A stretch of 48,807 bases of DNA from Methylococcaceae bacterium (lineage in GTDB: Bacteria; Pseudomonadota; Gammaproteobacteria; Methylococcales; Methylococcaceae), in NCBI GenBank assembly GCA_004299145.1, contig SCQD01000177.1:1-48807 (forward strand), given 5' to 3'. Made by a program: the position numbers and the translations under genes. This document shows, piece after piece, positions 30,647-39,444 of the stretch. Each line of letters starts with the position of its first letter. Positions within the stretch are counted from its first letter, which is position 1. The notes beneath the pieces are model-generated. The model worked only from the letters and a program-made list of their open reading frames with translations. It did no database searches and had not been told where the DNA came from.

Positions 30647-31423
30647 ATGGCCACACTGACCGCAAACCTTGTCCTCGACATGGCGAAGCTATCGCAATCC
30701 AACGGATATGGCGATGCGGTAAGCCCTGTACACGACGCGACGCATATTCAAGTGATCGACTATTTCCCGTGGTTTGGACGATACGGCACCGATGACTGGT
30801 ACGGTAATGGATTCACCTACAATCCGGCGATGCGGTCCATCATTGGCGGCACCGTGACCAGTTATACGGAAACCATCTCGGGTTTGGGCAAGGCAATGAC
30901 GCTGACCGGCCTCAGTTTTCCGGTCGCCACGGTATATCAGTACACCACGCTGCTCGGCGACGTGGGCGGGCTGATGAAGCTGCTGTTCGCCGGCAACGAT
31001 GCGATCACGGGCAGCGCATTCGACGACGTGATTTTCGGTTATGCGGGTAACGATAGGCTGAATGGCGGCGCCGGCAACGATGCGCTGACAGGAGGCAGCG
31101 GCAACGACGTTTTCCGTTTCGATGCCAACCTCCATCGTGCCGGCCACGTGGATCAAATCACCGATTTCGTTGCGAACCAGGATACGGTGCAGCTGGAAAA
31201 CGCGGTGTTTACCAGACTGGCAAAGCCGGGTGGCCTGGCTGCGGCCAACCTGCACATCGGCACTGCCAATACGGCCGCCGACGCGAATGACTACCTCGTC
31301 TACAACACCAAGACCGGCGCTTTGCTGTACGACGCCGACGGCAATGGTGCAAGCGCGCCGGCGCAGTTCGCGACGCTGGTGGGTCATCCGGCGATTTCGG
31401 CCACGGATTTTGTGGTGAGCTGA
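30647..31423 (+). CDS. Small RTX (hemolysin-type calcium-binding) secreted protein
   Basis: The 258-residue protein has no Sec signal but shows nonapeptide RTX repeats (GNDRLNGGAGNDALTGGSGND, residues about 133-155) that bind calcium and form a beta roll. A tail ending FVVS follows, as in type I secretion substrates. The N-terminal 110 residues (aromatic-rich, YFPWFGRYGTDDWYGNGFTY) are of unknown fold and function. GGAG lies 5 bases before the ATG. No ABC/HlyD/TolC exporter is encoded in the window, so secretion would depend on one elsewhere. Its promoter shares the gap with the nif-like operon, which is divergently transcribed. Confidence 0.87.
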   Translation: MATLTANLVLDMAKLSQSNGYGDAVSPVHDATHIQVIDYFPWFGRYGTDDWYGNGFTYNPAMRSIIGGTVTSYTETISGLGKAMTLTGLSFPVATVYQYTTLLGDVGGLMKLLFAGNDAITGSAFDDVIFGYAGNDRLNGGAGNDALTGGSGNDVFRFDANLHRAGHVDQITDFVANQDTVQLENAVFTRLAKPGGLAAANLHIGTANTAADANDYLVYNTKTGALLYDADGNGASAPAQFATLVGHPAISATDFVVS

Positions 31424-31462
31424 CGCGCCGGCGCATCGGTATGGCGTCGCCGTCGACGGTAA

Positions 31463-34420
31463 TCAGGCCGGTACTGATGGACTGCCATGAAATCCCGGCA
31501 AATTCACCAGCGCTGCCCGTAACGCCGCGAACTCCAGTTCAATGGCGTCGATCAAGGCGGTGACGTCGTTGCCGGCAGCGGACTGCTTCAAGGCGGCGTC
31601 CAGCTGCGCGGCCTGGCCGGCCAGGCGCACGGCCCCCAGCGTCGAGGCCACGCCCTTCAGGCTGTGCGCCAGCCGCTGCGCTGCGCTGCATTGCTGTTCT
31701 TCAAGCAGTGCGCGAATCCTGGCCATGTCGGCGCTGTGCGATTCGTCGAACAGGCGCAGCAAATGCAGGTATTTGTCCGTCCGGCCACGCGCTACCGCCA
31801 AACCTTGCGCCAAGTCGATACCAGGGAGGTTGGCGAGGTCGGCCTGGGCGGGTGCGTCGGGGAAAGACCCAACGCCGCATGACGCGCAGCAGCCGGCCTT
31901 GGCCGCGGATTCCTGCTCCGGGCTGGCTGCGGCGGGCGGCAACCATTTCAGCAGTGCGGCGAACAGGGCTTTCGGTTCCACCGGTTTGGCCACGAAATCG
32001 TTCATGCCTGCGTCCAGACAGGCGCGGCGGTCTTCGACGAATACGTTGGCGGTCATGGCCAGAATGGGCCGGGTTTGCCAGCCCGGCAGGGCGCGTATGG
32101 CACGTGCCGCTTCCAGACCGTCCATGCGCGGCATTTGCATGTCCAGCAGCAGCAAGTCGTAGCCTTGCGCCGCTGCCTTTTCCAACGCTTCTTGCCCGTC
32201 TTTGGCGGTATCCACCGCCAAGCCCACGGCGTGCAGCAGTTCCACCGCCACTTCGCGGTTGATCGGATTGTCTTCCGCCAGCAGCAGGCGGGCATTGCGG
32301 TGACGCCGGCGCAACTCGGCTTCCACTTCCGCTTGCACCTCGGGCAGCGATGCCGCCGGCTTGGCGCCGCAACCACGCCGCAGACGCGCCGTGAACCAGA
32401 ACGTACTGCCTTTGCCGGGTTCGCTGCAAGCGCCGGCCTCGCCGCCCATCATCTGCGCCAAGTGCCGGGTAATGGTCAAACCCAGACCGGTGCCGCCAAA
32501 CCTGCGGGTGGTGGAAGCATCAGCCTGTTCAAAAGCCGTGAACAGCCTGGATAAAACCTCGGGCGCAATGCCGATGCCGGTATCCTCCACTTCGAAGCGC
32601 AGCGTGAGCTGATCGCCGTCTTCCGCCACGACGCGGCAGCGCAGCGTGATGTAGCCCTGCGCGGTGAACTTGACCGCGTTGCCGGCATAGTTCAACAGCG
32701 CCTGGCCCAGCCGGGTGGGATCGCCGGACAGCCGGCGCGGCACGTCGCCGCTGTCCACCTCCATGCGCAGTCCTTTGGCCAAAGCGGCATCAAGCACCAT
32801 CGATTGCACGTGGTCCAACAGGCCGTCCAGGGCGAAATCGGCCTGTTCCAGCTGCAATTTGCCGGCTTCGATCTTGGACAAGTCGAGAATGTCGTCGATG
32901 ATGGCCAGCAAATGATGGGCGGCGTTGTGGATTTTGCTCAACCACTCGCCCTGCGTCGGCGTATCGCACTCGCGTTGCAGCAAGTGGGTCAACCCGAGGA
33001 TGGCGTTCATGGGCGTGCGGATTTCGTGGCTCATGTTGGTCAGGAAGGAACTCTTGGCGCGCGTGGCGGCTTCCGCCTGGGTCTTGGCGATCTGCAATTC
33101 GTGGGTACGCTGGACCACCAGGTCTTCCAGGTGGTGGCGGTGGCGGTCCAGTTCCGCGCTCATGCGTTTTCTTTCGGTGATGTCTTCCTTGACCGCTACG
33201 TAGTGGGTGATTTCTCCATTCTGCTGGCGCAGCGGGGTGACGATGGCGAATTCCACGTATTCGCTGCCGTCCTTGCGCCGGTTGACGAACTCGCCTTTCC
33301 AGCTCCGGCCCTGGGCGAGAGCCTCCCACAGCGCGTCGTAGCTTTTCTGCGGCGTTTTGCCGGAATGGAGGATGTTCGAGTTTTGGCCGATGACCTCGTC
33401 GCGGCGGTAGCCGGTCACCCGGACAAAAGCGTCGTTCACGTATTCGATGCGGGCGTCCAGATTGGCGATGACGATGCTGTCCGGGCTCTGCTCCACGGCC
33501 TGGGCCAGCTTGTGCAGTTGTTGCTCGATCTGCTTGCGCTCGGTGATGTCGAGGTTGATGCCGGCCAGCAGCACGGGTTGGCCTTCCGGGCCGTACTGGG
33601 CGCGGCCTTTGCTGAAAATCCAGCGGGTTTCGCCCGATTCCAGGAAAATGCGGAATTCCAGTTCGAACACTGCCTCCTGCTGCACCTGTTTTTTCCACTG
33701 GGCCTCGATGCGGGACAGGTCGTCGGGATGCACGCGCACCAACCAATCCGCGTAGTGGCGCATGCCGCCCGGCGCTATGCCGTAAAGGCGTTCGCATTCG
33801 GGGGATAAATACAGCTGGTTGTCGCGCCAATCCCATTCCCAGATGCCTACGTGCGCGCCTTCCTGCGCCATCAGCAGACGCCGCTCGCTTTCCCGCAGCG
33901 CGGCGTTGGCTGATTCGGCGCGGGCGCGGGCGGCCATGGCGTCTTCCATCAGGTTCAGGGCCACCAGCCGGGCTTGGCGCTGTTCTTCCAACACCGCCGC
34001 CTGGCTTGCGCGCAATGCAGCTTCAGCTTCCCGGCGGGCGCGGCGTTCCGCGGCTTCCTCCAGCGCGCGGTGGATGGCGGCCGGCAGCCGGGTCAAATGG
34101 CCTTTGAGGATAAAATCCGCCACGCCCAGCCGCAACAATTCCACCGCCGTTTCTTCGCCGAGGCTGCCGGATACCAGGATTACCGGCAATTCGGGGTACT
34201 GCGCCAAAATCCGCCGCAGCGTCGTGCGGAAATCCATGCCCGGCACGCTGTAGTCGGACAGCACGATATCCCATCGACACTGCAGGGCGGCCTCCAACTC
34301 CGCGTCGGTGCCGGCGCGCAGGCATTCCACCGCCACCTTGTGCTGACGCAGGTAGCGCTCCAGCAACAGAAAATCGGCGGTGGCGTCTTCGACGACCAGA
34401 ACGTTCAGCAGCGGGTTCAT
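31463..34420 (-). CDS. Hybrid histidine kinase (REC-PAS-PAS-HisKA-HATPase-REC-Hpt)
   Basis: The 985-residue protein is a cytoplasmic phosphorelay kinase. Its N-terminal receiver (D56 in [11 protein letters not shown]) is followed by a coiled helix, a PAC-type PAS (about 185-305), a second PAS (about 312-430, [20 protein letters not shown]), and HisKA with H465 in [11 protein letters not shown]. Then come a HATPase ([16 protein letters not shown]), a receiver with D760 in [13 protein letters not shown] and an Hpt with H919 in [11 protein letters not shown]. The start overlaps the stop of the upstream minigene (ATGA), so translation may be coupled. Its second PAS resembles those of the 5026 and 9517 kinases, but the rest is more distant and has no palindromic insert. 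Confidence 0.95.
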   Translation of the reverse strand: MNPLLNVLVVEDATADFLLLERYLRQHKVAVECLRAGTDAELEAALQCRWDIVLSDYSVPGMDFRTTLRRILAQYPELPVILVSGSLGEETAVELLRLGVADFILKGHLTRLPAAIHRALEEAAERRARREAEAALRASQAAVLEEQRQARLVALNLMEDAMAARARAESANAALRESERRLLMAQEGAHVGIWEWDWRDNQLYLSPECERLYGIAPGGMRHYADWLVRVHPDDLSRIEAQWKKQVQQEAVFELEFRIFLESGETRWIFSKGRAQYGPEGQPVLLAGINLDITERKQIEQQLHKLAQAVEQSPDSIVIANLDARIEYVNDAFVRVTGYRRDEVIGQNSNILHSGKTPQKSYDALWEALAQGRSWKGEFVNRRKDGSEYVEFAIVTPLRQQNGEITHYVAVKEDITERKRMSAELDRHRHHLEDLVVQRTHELQIAKTQAEAATRAKSSFLTNMSHEIRTPMNAILGLTHLLQRECDTPTQGEWLSKIHNAAHHLLAIIDDILDLSKIEAGKLQLEQADFALDGLLDHVQSMVLDAALAKGLRMEVDSGDVPRRLSGDPTRLGQALLNYAGNAVKFTAQGYITLRCRVVAEDGDQLTLRFEVEDTGIGIAPEVLSRLFTAFEQADASTTRRFGGTGLGLTITRHLAQMMGGEAGACSEPGKGSTFWFTARLRRGCGAKPAASLPEVQAEVEAELRRRHRNARLLLAEDNPINREVAVELLHAVGLAVDTAKDGQEALEKAAAQGYDLLLLDMQMPRMDGLEAARAIRALPGWQTRPILAMTANVFVEDRRACLDAGMNDFVAKPVEPKALFAALLKWLPPAAASPEQESAAKAGCCASCGVGSFPDAPAQADLANLPGIDLAQGLAVARGRTDKYLHLLRLFDESHSADMARIRALLEEQQCSAAQRLAHSLKGVASTLGAVRLAGQAAQLDAALKQSAAGNDVTALIDAIELEFAALRAALVNLPGFHGSPSVPA

Positions 34421-34596
34421 ATCACGTCGTCAGCCGCTTCCACGTCGAAGCCGACGATATTGCGCTCGGCGCGGCTGAACTCGACGCCGATCAGATAAAT
34501 CGGCTCGCCGCGCGCGCGGTATTTGTCGGCATAATGGTTGTTGGTGCGGATTTCCCGCAGGTTCTGGATGCCGATGGACAGTTTGCGGCGGATCAT
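34417..34596 (-). pseudogene. Internally deleted AAA-ATPase/PD-(D/E)XK (DUF1703-type) minigene
   Basis: The 59-residue frame joins the N-terminus of this family (MIRRKLSIGIQNLREIR, normally followed by YYVDKT and an AAA-ATPase domain) directly to its C-terminal nuclease tail (KYRARGEPIYLIGVEFSRAE, then RNIVGFDVE). Full proteins have around 500 residues, so about 450 are missing. The join falls at YADK, where both parts share a similar short motif. The frame is open and starts at ATG 34596 with GGAG upstream, and its stop overlaps the kinase start. It is probably a deletion relic; a small expressed product cannot be excluded. Confidence 0.75.
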
Positions 34597-34771
34597 GGCG
34601 GCGGCTCCGGAGAGTGCGTGGGTTGCGGGGTTTCGATGCTCCGGCATTATCGCTCAAAAAATAGGGCTGCCGGCAAAGCACCGGAATTCATCACACTGAG
34701 CGGCACGCCAAGCGGTAAAATCTCTCCTTGCCTTCCCCACAACCGGCCACGACACACTTGCGAATTCAATC

Positions 34772-35839
34772 TTGCTGATCCCCCCTCACAAAGGCCGCGC
34801 CGCCACCGGCAACGAAGACAGCCGCTACAGCCGCTATCGCCACGAAAGCTGCGACGACGGCTGGGAGCCAGGCGATGCGGACCCGGCAGCCCTGGCCACC
34901 ACCGTCACGGTGGAAACCGCCAGGCGCATCATCAGCCGCAACGACTCGCCGGACATCCCGTTCAACCAGTCCATCAACGCTTATCGCGGCTGTGAGCACG
35001 GCTGCATCTATTGCTATGCCCGCCCCACCCACGCTTATCTGGGACTATCCTCCGGCCTGGATTTCGAATCCAAACTCTATGCCAAAGCCGATGCCGCGCA
35101 TTTGCTGATCACCGAATTGCGCAAGCGCGGCTACCGCTGCGCGCCCATCGCCATGGGCGCCAACACCGACCCGTACCAGCCCATCGAGCGCCATTGGCGC
35201 ATCACCCGGCAAATCCTCGAAATCCTCGCCGAGTGCCGCCACCCGGTGACCATCACCAGCAAAGCGGCGCTGATCGAGCGCGACCTGGACCTGTTGGCGC
35301 GTTTGGCCGCCGATAACCTGGTGCAGGTACAAATCTCCGTCACCACGCTGGACCCGGATTTGGCGCGGCGCCTGGAACCGCGCGCCAGTGCTCCGCGCCG
35401 CCGTCTGCAAGCCATCGAAACCTTGAGCCGCGCCGGCATCCCGGTCGGCGTCATGCTGGCCCCGGTCATCCCCGTGCTCACCGACGGCGAGATGGAAGCC
35501 ATCCTCGCCGCCGCAGCCCAAGCGGGCGCGCGTTATGCCGGCTACCAGTTTTTGCGCCTGCCGCTGGAAGTGGCCGACTTATTCGCAGCCTGGCTGCAAC
35601 AGCATGAACCGCTCAAGGCCGAACACGTCATGAACCGCATCCGCGACAGCCGTGGCGGGCTCGCCAACGACAGCCGTTTCGGCGTGCGCCACTCGGGCAC
35701 AGGGGCTTATGCCGATTTACTGCAGCAAAGGTTTCGTCTGGGATTGAAAAAAGCGCGCCTGACGCAAGACTCGCCCGCGCTGGAAACCGGGTTGTTCAGA
35801 AAGCCGGTCTTGGTGGGGGAGCAGTTGAGTTTGTTTTGA
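34772..35839 (+). CDS. PA0069-family radical SAM protein
   Basis: The 355-residue protein has the radical SAM cluster motif CX3CX2C in YRGCEHGCIYCYARPTHAY, near residue 75. The N-terminal PHKGRAATGN pattern is typical of the PA0069/Rv2578c family, distantly similar to spore photoproduct lyase. The reaction is unknown. No ATG fits this N-terminus; the frame starts at TTG 34772 without a clear ribosome site, so the start is provisional. It is convergent with the phosphatase gene, ending one base before that gene's stop. Confidence 0.88.
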   Translation: MLIPPHKGRAATGNEDSRYSRYRHESCDDGWEPGDADPAALATTVTVETARRIISRNDSPDIPFNQSINAYRGCEHGCIYCYARPTHAYLGLSSGLDFESKLYAKADAAHLLITELRKRGYRCAPIAMGANTDPYQPIERHWRITRQILEILAECRHPVTITSKAALIERDLDLLARLAADNLVQVQISVTTLDPDLARRLEPRASAPRRRLQAIETLSRAGIPVGVMLAPVIPVLTDGEMEAILAAAAQAGARYAGYQFLRLPLEVADLFAAWLQQHEPLKAEHVMNRIRDSRGGLANDSRFGVRHSGTGAYADLLQQRFRLGLKKARLTQDSPALETGLFRKPVLVGEQLSLF

Positions 35840-36655
35840 TCAAACCGCGTTCGCCTTGATCCGGCAAACCAGCACCGAAATATTGTCGGCCCCTCCCCGT
35901 TCGCGGGCCAGATCGACCAGCGCCTGGCTGGCGGCTTGCGCGGGTGCTTCCAACAGATCGGCCAGTTCGCCGGGGGTCAGTTGGTCGTACAGGCCGTCGG
36001 AACACAGCAAAAAAACATCGTCCGCACAAACGTCCAGCGCTGCGCCGGAAATCTGCGGGTGTACGTCCGCGTCGATCCCCAAGGCGCGCACGATAATATT
36101 GCGGCAGGGGTGGTCGATGGCGTCTTCCGGAGACAGCAAACCGCCGCGCAGCATTTCCGCCACCAGGCTGTGGTCTTCGGAGAGTTGTTGCAGCCGGCTG
36201 CCGCGCAAGCGGTAGATGCGGCTGTCGCCGATGTGGGCAAACCAGGCTTGATCTTCCACCGCAGCCAGTACGCTGGCGGTGGTCCCCATGCCGCGCTGGG
36301 CCGGGTTGTTTTCGCCTTCCCGGCAAATGCGGTGATTGGCGAGTTCCAACGCGCTGCGCAGGGCTGCCGGGACTGAGCTTGACATGCCGGTGCAGGCGGT
36401 CTCACCGACGGCCTCCAGCGTTATCTGAGCGGCCACTTCGCCGGCGGCGTGCCCGCCCATGCCGTCGGCTACCATCATCAGCACGCCGCCGTCGGGCAGG
36501 GTAAATACGCCCAGACGATCTTCGTTGTTCCGCCTGACGCAACCGACATCGCACAACCCATAGATTTCCGCCGTCAAGCCGGCGGTAAGCTTTATGTGCA
36601 TAACGGCGGCAGGCGATGCGGCATCTGCTCCAGGCAGCATGAGTAGCGCGGCCAT
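35840..36655 (-). CDS. PP2C-family serine/threonine protein phosphatase
   Basis: The metal-dependent phosphatase removes phosphate from Ser/Thr. All PP2C motifs are visible in order: DVGCVRRNNEDR, VADGMGGHAAGE, MGTTASVLAA, HIGDSRIYRLR, LSEDHSLV, LLCSDGLYD and GGADNISVLV. It is 271 residues from ATG 36655 (AGGA eight bases upstream); the alternative ATG 36601 lacks a ribosome site. It has no membrane anchor. It could oppose the zinc-ribbon kinase encoded at 21789-24179, the only Ser/Thr kinase in the window, but the two genes are about 12 kb apart. Confidence 0.93.
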   Translation of the reverse strand: MAALLMLPGADAASPAAVMHIKLTAGLTAEIYGLCDVGCVRRNNEDRLGVFTLPDGGVLMMVADGMGGHAAGEVAAQITLEAVGETACTGMSSSVPAALRSALELANHRICREGENNPAQRGMGTTASVLAAVEDQAWFAHIGDSRIYRLRGSRLQQLSEDHSLVAEMLRGGLLSPEDAIDHPCRNIIVRALGIDADVHPQISGAALDVCADDVFLLCSDGLYDQLTPGELADLLEAPAQAASQALVDLARERGGADNISVLVCRIKANAV

Positions 36656-36712
36656 GCGTAGGATCCCGGGTCTGTGGCTGAAAGGTGTACGGCCTTTAAA
36701 GGATGCCGGACG

Positions 36713-37189
36713 CTACCAACGCTGCCGGCTCAATTTGGATAAGTCCAGTTCGCCGTCGTACCGAAACGGTATGCCCAGCTTGCCGATGATGTCCACGGAG
36801 CCCGATACGCTGTATGCCGCTTTTTGTTTGGTGGCGGCTTGCAGTATCGAGCCCAGGGAGTCCAGCAGATGCGTGGTGATGCTGACCTGAACCTTGGCCG
36901 TGCCCGCAGCGGGTATGTGCAGCCGCTGTCTGGTCTGACCATGCGCTACGCCACGGCCTTCCAGCGCCAGATCGGCATCGACGCCGCTGATGTCCAGCCC
37001 GTACTGGTTGGGATTTTCCACGCGCAAATCCAGCAGGAACTCCTGCGACTTCATATTGACGTTCTGTAAAGCCAGATTGATCAGGCTGACCTTGGGGGTT
37101 TCAAAATGGGTAGTAGGCAGCGAGCATCCGGCCATCGATAAAGCCAGTGCAGCAATCAGGATTACGCGGCGTATCGGCATTTCAAGCAT
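36713..37189 (-). CDS. LEA type 2-family lipoprotein
   Basis: The 158-residue protein has a lipoprotein signal (RRVILIAALALSMAGC, lipobox LSMAGC). The body is a single LEA_2/WHy beta-sandwich (VSLINLALQNVNMKSQEFLLDLRVENPNQYGLDISGVD with later strands GTAKVQVSITT). Such proteins are common envelope lipoproteins of unknown detailed function, linked by family to stress tolerance. Two nearby ATGs (37189 and 37180) are equally possible starts. It lies 57 bases upstream of the phosphatase on the same strand. Confidence 0.85.
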   Translation of the reverse strand: MLEMPIRRVILIAALALSMAGCSLPTTHFETPKVSLINLALQNVNMKSQEFLLDLRVENPNQYGLDISGVDADLALEGRGVAHGQTRQRLHIPAAGTAKVQVSITTHLLDSLGSILQAATKQKAAYSVSGSVDIIGKLGIPFRYDGELDLSKLSRQRW

Positions 37190-37350
37190 GGGTATTTGCC
37201 AAAAGTTGCAATTAGGATGACTGATTCTGCGCTGCCCTTTCGTCCAACGTCAACCGCCAAATCACTGCCTATGCGCCAAGCGGAAAATTGCCGTCACTGA
37301 GCAATCTTGTTATCTTTGCCGGCAATTCATCAAAATGCACGGAAATCCTT

Positions 37351-37869
37351 ATGCTATTCAGCGCAAGAATCTGGTTTACGCTCGGCTTTTTATTTTGTGC
37401 GGGCTTGATCGGGGCGGCTCTGTATTTTCAACACGTACAAGGTTTGGATCCTTGCCCGTTGTGCATCAGCCAGCGCATTGCCGTCATCCTGGCCGGCAGC
37501 GTGTTCTTGGCGGCGGCGCTGCATAATCCCGGCCGGACCGGCATCCGTGTTTACGCCATTCTCGGGTTTCTGGCTTCGATCGCCGGAGCGGCCGTCGCCT
37601 CCCGCCACGTGTGGCTGCAACACCTTCCGCCGGAAGAAGTCCCCGCTTGCGGTCCGGGCCTGGATTATATGTTCAGCAACTTTCCTTTCATGCAGACGCT
37701 GCACTTCATGCTCAGCGGCACCGGGGATTGCGCCAAGGTGGACTGGACCTTGCTGGGCTTCAGCATGCCGGTCTGGACGCTGCTGTGTTTTCTGTTCATG
37801 GCCGCCGCCAGTCTGGCGCAGTTCTGGAATGTCAAAAAACACCACCGCAACGTGCTTTACCGCATCTGA
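37351..37869 (+). CDS. dsbB: DsbB, disulfide bond formation protein B
   Basis: The inner-membrane quinone reductase reoxidises periplasmic DsbA. The 172-residue protein has four membrane spans. The first periplasmic loop has the CXXC pair (DPCPLCISQR); the second has the paired cysteines in VPACGPGL and GDCAKVDW, and both are required. I start at ATG 37351 rather than an upstream TTG because the DsbB N-terminus begins with the first span and GGA lies upstream. Its last 13 bases overlap the end of the convergent HNH gene. Confidence 0.94.
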   Translation: MLFSARIWFTLGFLFCAGLIGAALYFQHVQGLDPCPLCISQRIAVILAGSVFLAAALHNPGRTGIRVYAILGFLASIAGAAVASRHVWLQHLPPEEVPACGPGLDYMFSNFPFMQTLHFMLSGTGDCAKVDWTLLGFSMPVWTLLCFLFMAAASLAQFWNVKKHHRNVLYRI

Positions 37870-38477
37870 AACACGCTGTCGAGGCTAAGCCCCAAGCGCT
37901 GGTGCAGCGGGCTCCGGCGGGGAAAGTGGGCACGCAAAAACTCCATCTGGTCGGACAATATCCGGCGTCCTTGCAAATAAATATATTCGGCATGGGTGGG
38001 CGTGAACGGCACGGCCAGCAATTGCATGCCGGCCTGTTCCGGCGTGCGTCCGGCTTTGTGGTTGTTGCAGCGCTTGCAGGCGGTAATCACGTTGTTCCAG
38101 CTGTCGAGGCCCCCCTGGCTCAAGGGGGTGATGTGATCACGGGACAGATCGGCGTGGCTGAAATGACTGCCGCAGTACATGCAAAAATGGTTGTCGCGCC
38201 GAAACAAGGCGGGATTGTTCAGCGGCGGCACGTAGTTGTGATGGGGAGCATTCTGCTGCCGGCTATGCCCATAAGTGGCGATGATGGAGTTGACCTCAAT
38301 GGTGCTGCGCAAACCGGTTTTGGCGCTATAGCCACCGTGTAAAACACACAGCGGCGTCCCGCAAGCGTAAGCCACCATGCCCAAATGGTGGAATTTGGCC
38401 GATTCCTGGTAACCGATCCATTCCAGCGGCATGCCTGACGCATCGGTACGCAGTATTTGCAGTTGCTGTAGCCCCAT
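37857..38477 (-). CDS. HNH endonuclease family protein
   Basis: The 206-residue protein has the zinc-stabilised HNH module near residues 98-150: CMYCG and CKRCN supply the zinc cysteines; RDHITPLSQGG, WNN and NNHKAGR supply the catalytic and metal-binding residues. The N-terminal part (MGLQQLQILRTDASGMPLEW) is typical of the bacterial HNH family related to McrA/Cas9-type nickases, often of unknown substrate. It is not beside a restriction or phage gene here. It is tail-to-tail with dsbB. Confidence 0.88.
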   Translation of the reverse strand: MGLQQLQILRTDASGMPLEWIGYQESAKFHHLGMVAYACGTPLCVLHGGYSAKTGLRSTIEVNSIIATYGHSRQQNAPHHNYVPPLNNPALFRRDNHFCMYCGSHFSHADLSRDHITPLSQGGLDSWNNVITACKRCNNHKAGRTPEQAGMQLLAVPFTPTHAEYIYLQGRRILSDQMEFLRAHFPRRSPLHQRLGLSLDSVFQMR

Positions 38478-38720
38478 CGAATACTCCCGTCAATTCAATC
38501 ACTCACATGGTTTCTGGTTTATCCCGGCATGGTTTCCGTTTACTACCCGTTAGAATCGGCACAGTCTATATCAATCATCAATGGAAATAACAATGGCGTT
38601 TTTAGCGGGCCTATTTGCAACTACTGCACCTGACCAGGTTCTGTGTTATAAAAACGGCCGGGCGCCACAAATACGCCCAGAGCGGCAGGTAAGATCAACA
38701 ACGTTAGAGTAAACGTCACC

Positions 38721-39371
38721 ATGAAAACAAATATGCAACAAGAAAAAAGCTTTTCTTTAATGGGCGCCGGCTGTTGCGCCCTGGTGCTGGTGGCTGCAAC
38801 GCTGGGCGGATGCAACAACGGCGGCGGCAGCGGTTCTTCGTCCAGCCAGCCCAGCGCAAAAGTCGCCAAATTGTCGGGTATCGTTCTGAACGCCAATGGC
38901 CCCATTCTCCACGGCAGCGTGGAAGTCACCGACGCCAAAGGCGTAAAAGTCGCCGATGCGCCGTTGAACAACAGCAACCGCTATAGCATCACGGTTCCGG
39001 CGACGGCCAGTTATCCCATCGTGCTGTCAGCCAAACCCGAAGGCGCCGGTGACTCCGTACGGGCAGTGGTAACGTCCCCGCTGGCGGACAAATCGGACAT
39101 TTCCACCATTTCCACCCTGATAGTGGATAACGCCTTGCAGATGGGTGGTCTGACGCCGGCCAATATCGCCAAAGCATCAGCAGGCGCCATCAACCAGCGC
39201 CAGAGCACCGGCGTCAGCGCCGGTTCCGGCGGCACCACCGGCGGTGCCGGCAACAGCGGCGGCGGCATCGGCCGCGGCGGTCACGGCGGCCACGACATGA
39301 GCAACATGGGCGGAGGCGGCGCCAATGCCGATGGCAGCGAAGACGGTGACATGAGCAAAATGTCTCACTAA
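38721..39371 (+). CDS. Gly/His/Met-rich lipoprotein, possibly metal-binding
   Basis: The 216-residue protein has a long signal ending in the lipobox LGGC (residue 31), then a Gly/Ser linker and one beta-sandwich domain (KLSGIVLNANGPILHGSVEV) of the carboxypeptidase-regulatory type. The low-complexity tail is rich in Gly, His, Asp and Met (GRGGHGGHDMSNMGGGG, ending DMSKMSH). His/Met tails commonly bind copper, which would interest a methanotroph, but this is inference from composition. A strong terminator follows at 39393-39424. Confidence 0.75.
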   Translation: MKTNMQQEKSFSLMGAGCCALVLVAATLGGCNNGGGSGSSSSQPSAKVAKLSGIVLNANGPILHGSVEVTDAKGVKVADAPLNNSNRYSITVPATASYPIVLSAKPEGAGDSVRAVVTSPLADKSDISTISTLIVDNALQMGGLTPANIAKASAGAINQRQSTGVSAGSGGTTGGAGNSGGGIGRGGHGGHDMSNMGGGGANADGSEDGDMSKMSH

Positions 39372-39392
39372 TCGCGCATTGCCTGACCAATC

Positions 39393-39424
39393 ACGGCCCG
39401 CAGCGGCGCTCCGCTGCGGGCCGT
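39393..39424 (+). terminator. Strong hairpin terminator
   Basis: A perfect 14-bp stem (ACGGCCCGCAGCGG/CCGCTGCGGGCCGT) with a 4-base loop CGCT is followed by CTTCATTTCT. It lies 21 bases after the lipoprotein stop. It argues that the following nuclease gene starts downstream of 39424. Confidence 0.85.
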
Positions 39425-39444
39425 CTTCATTTCTGCCGACTCGA

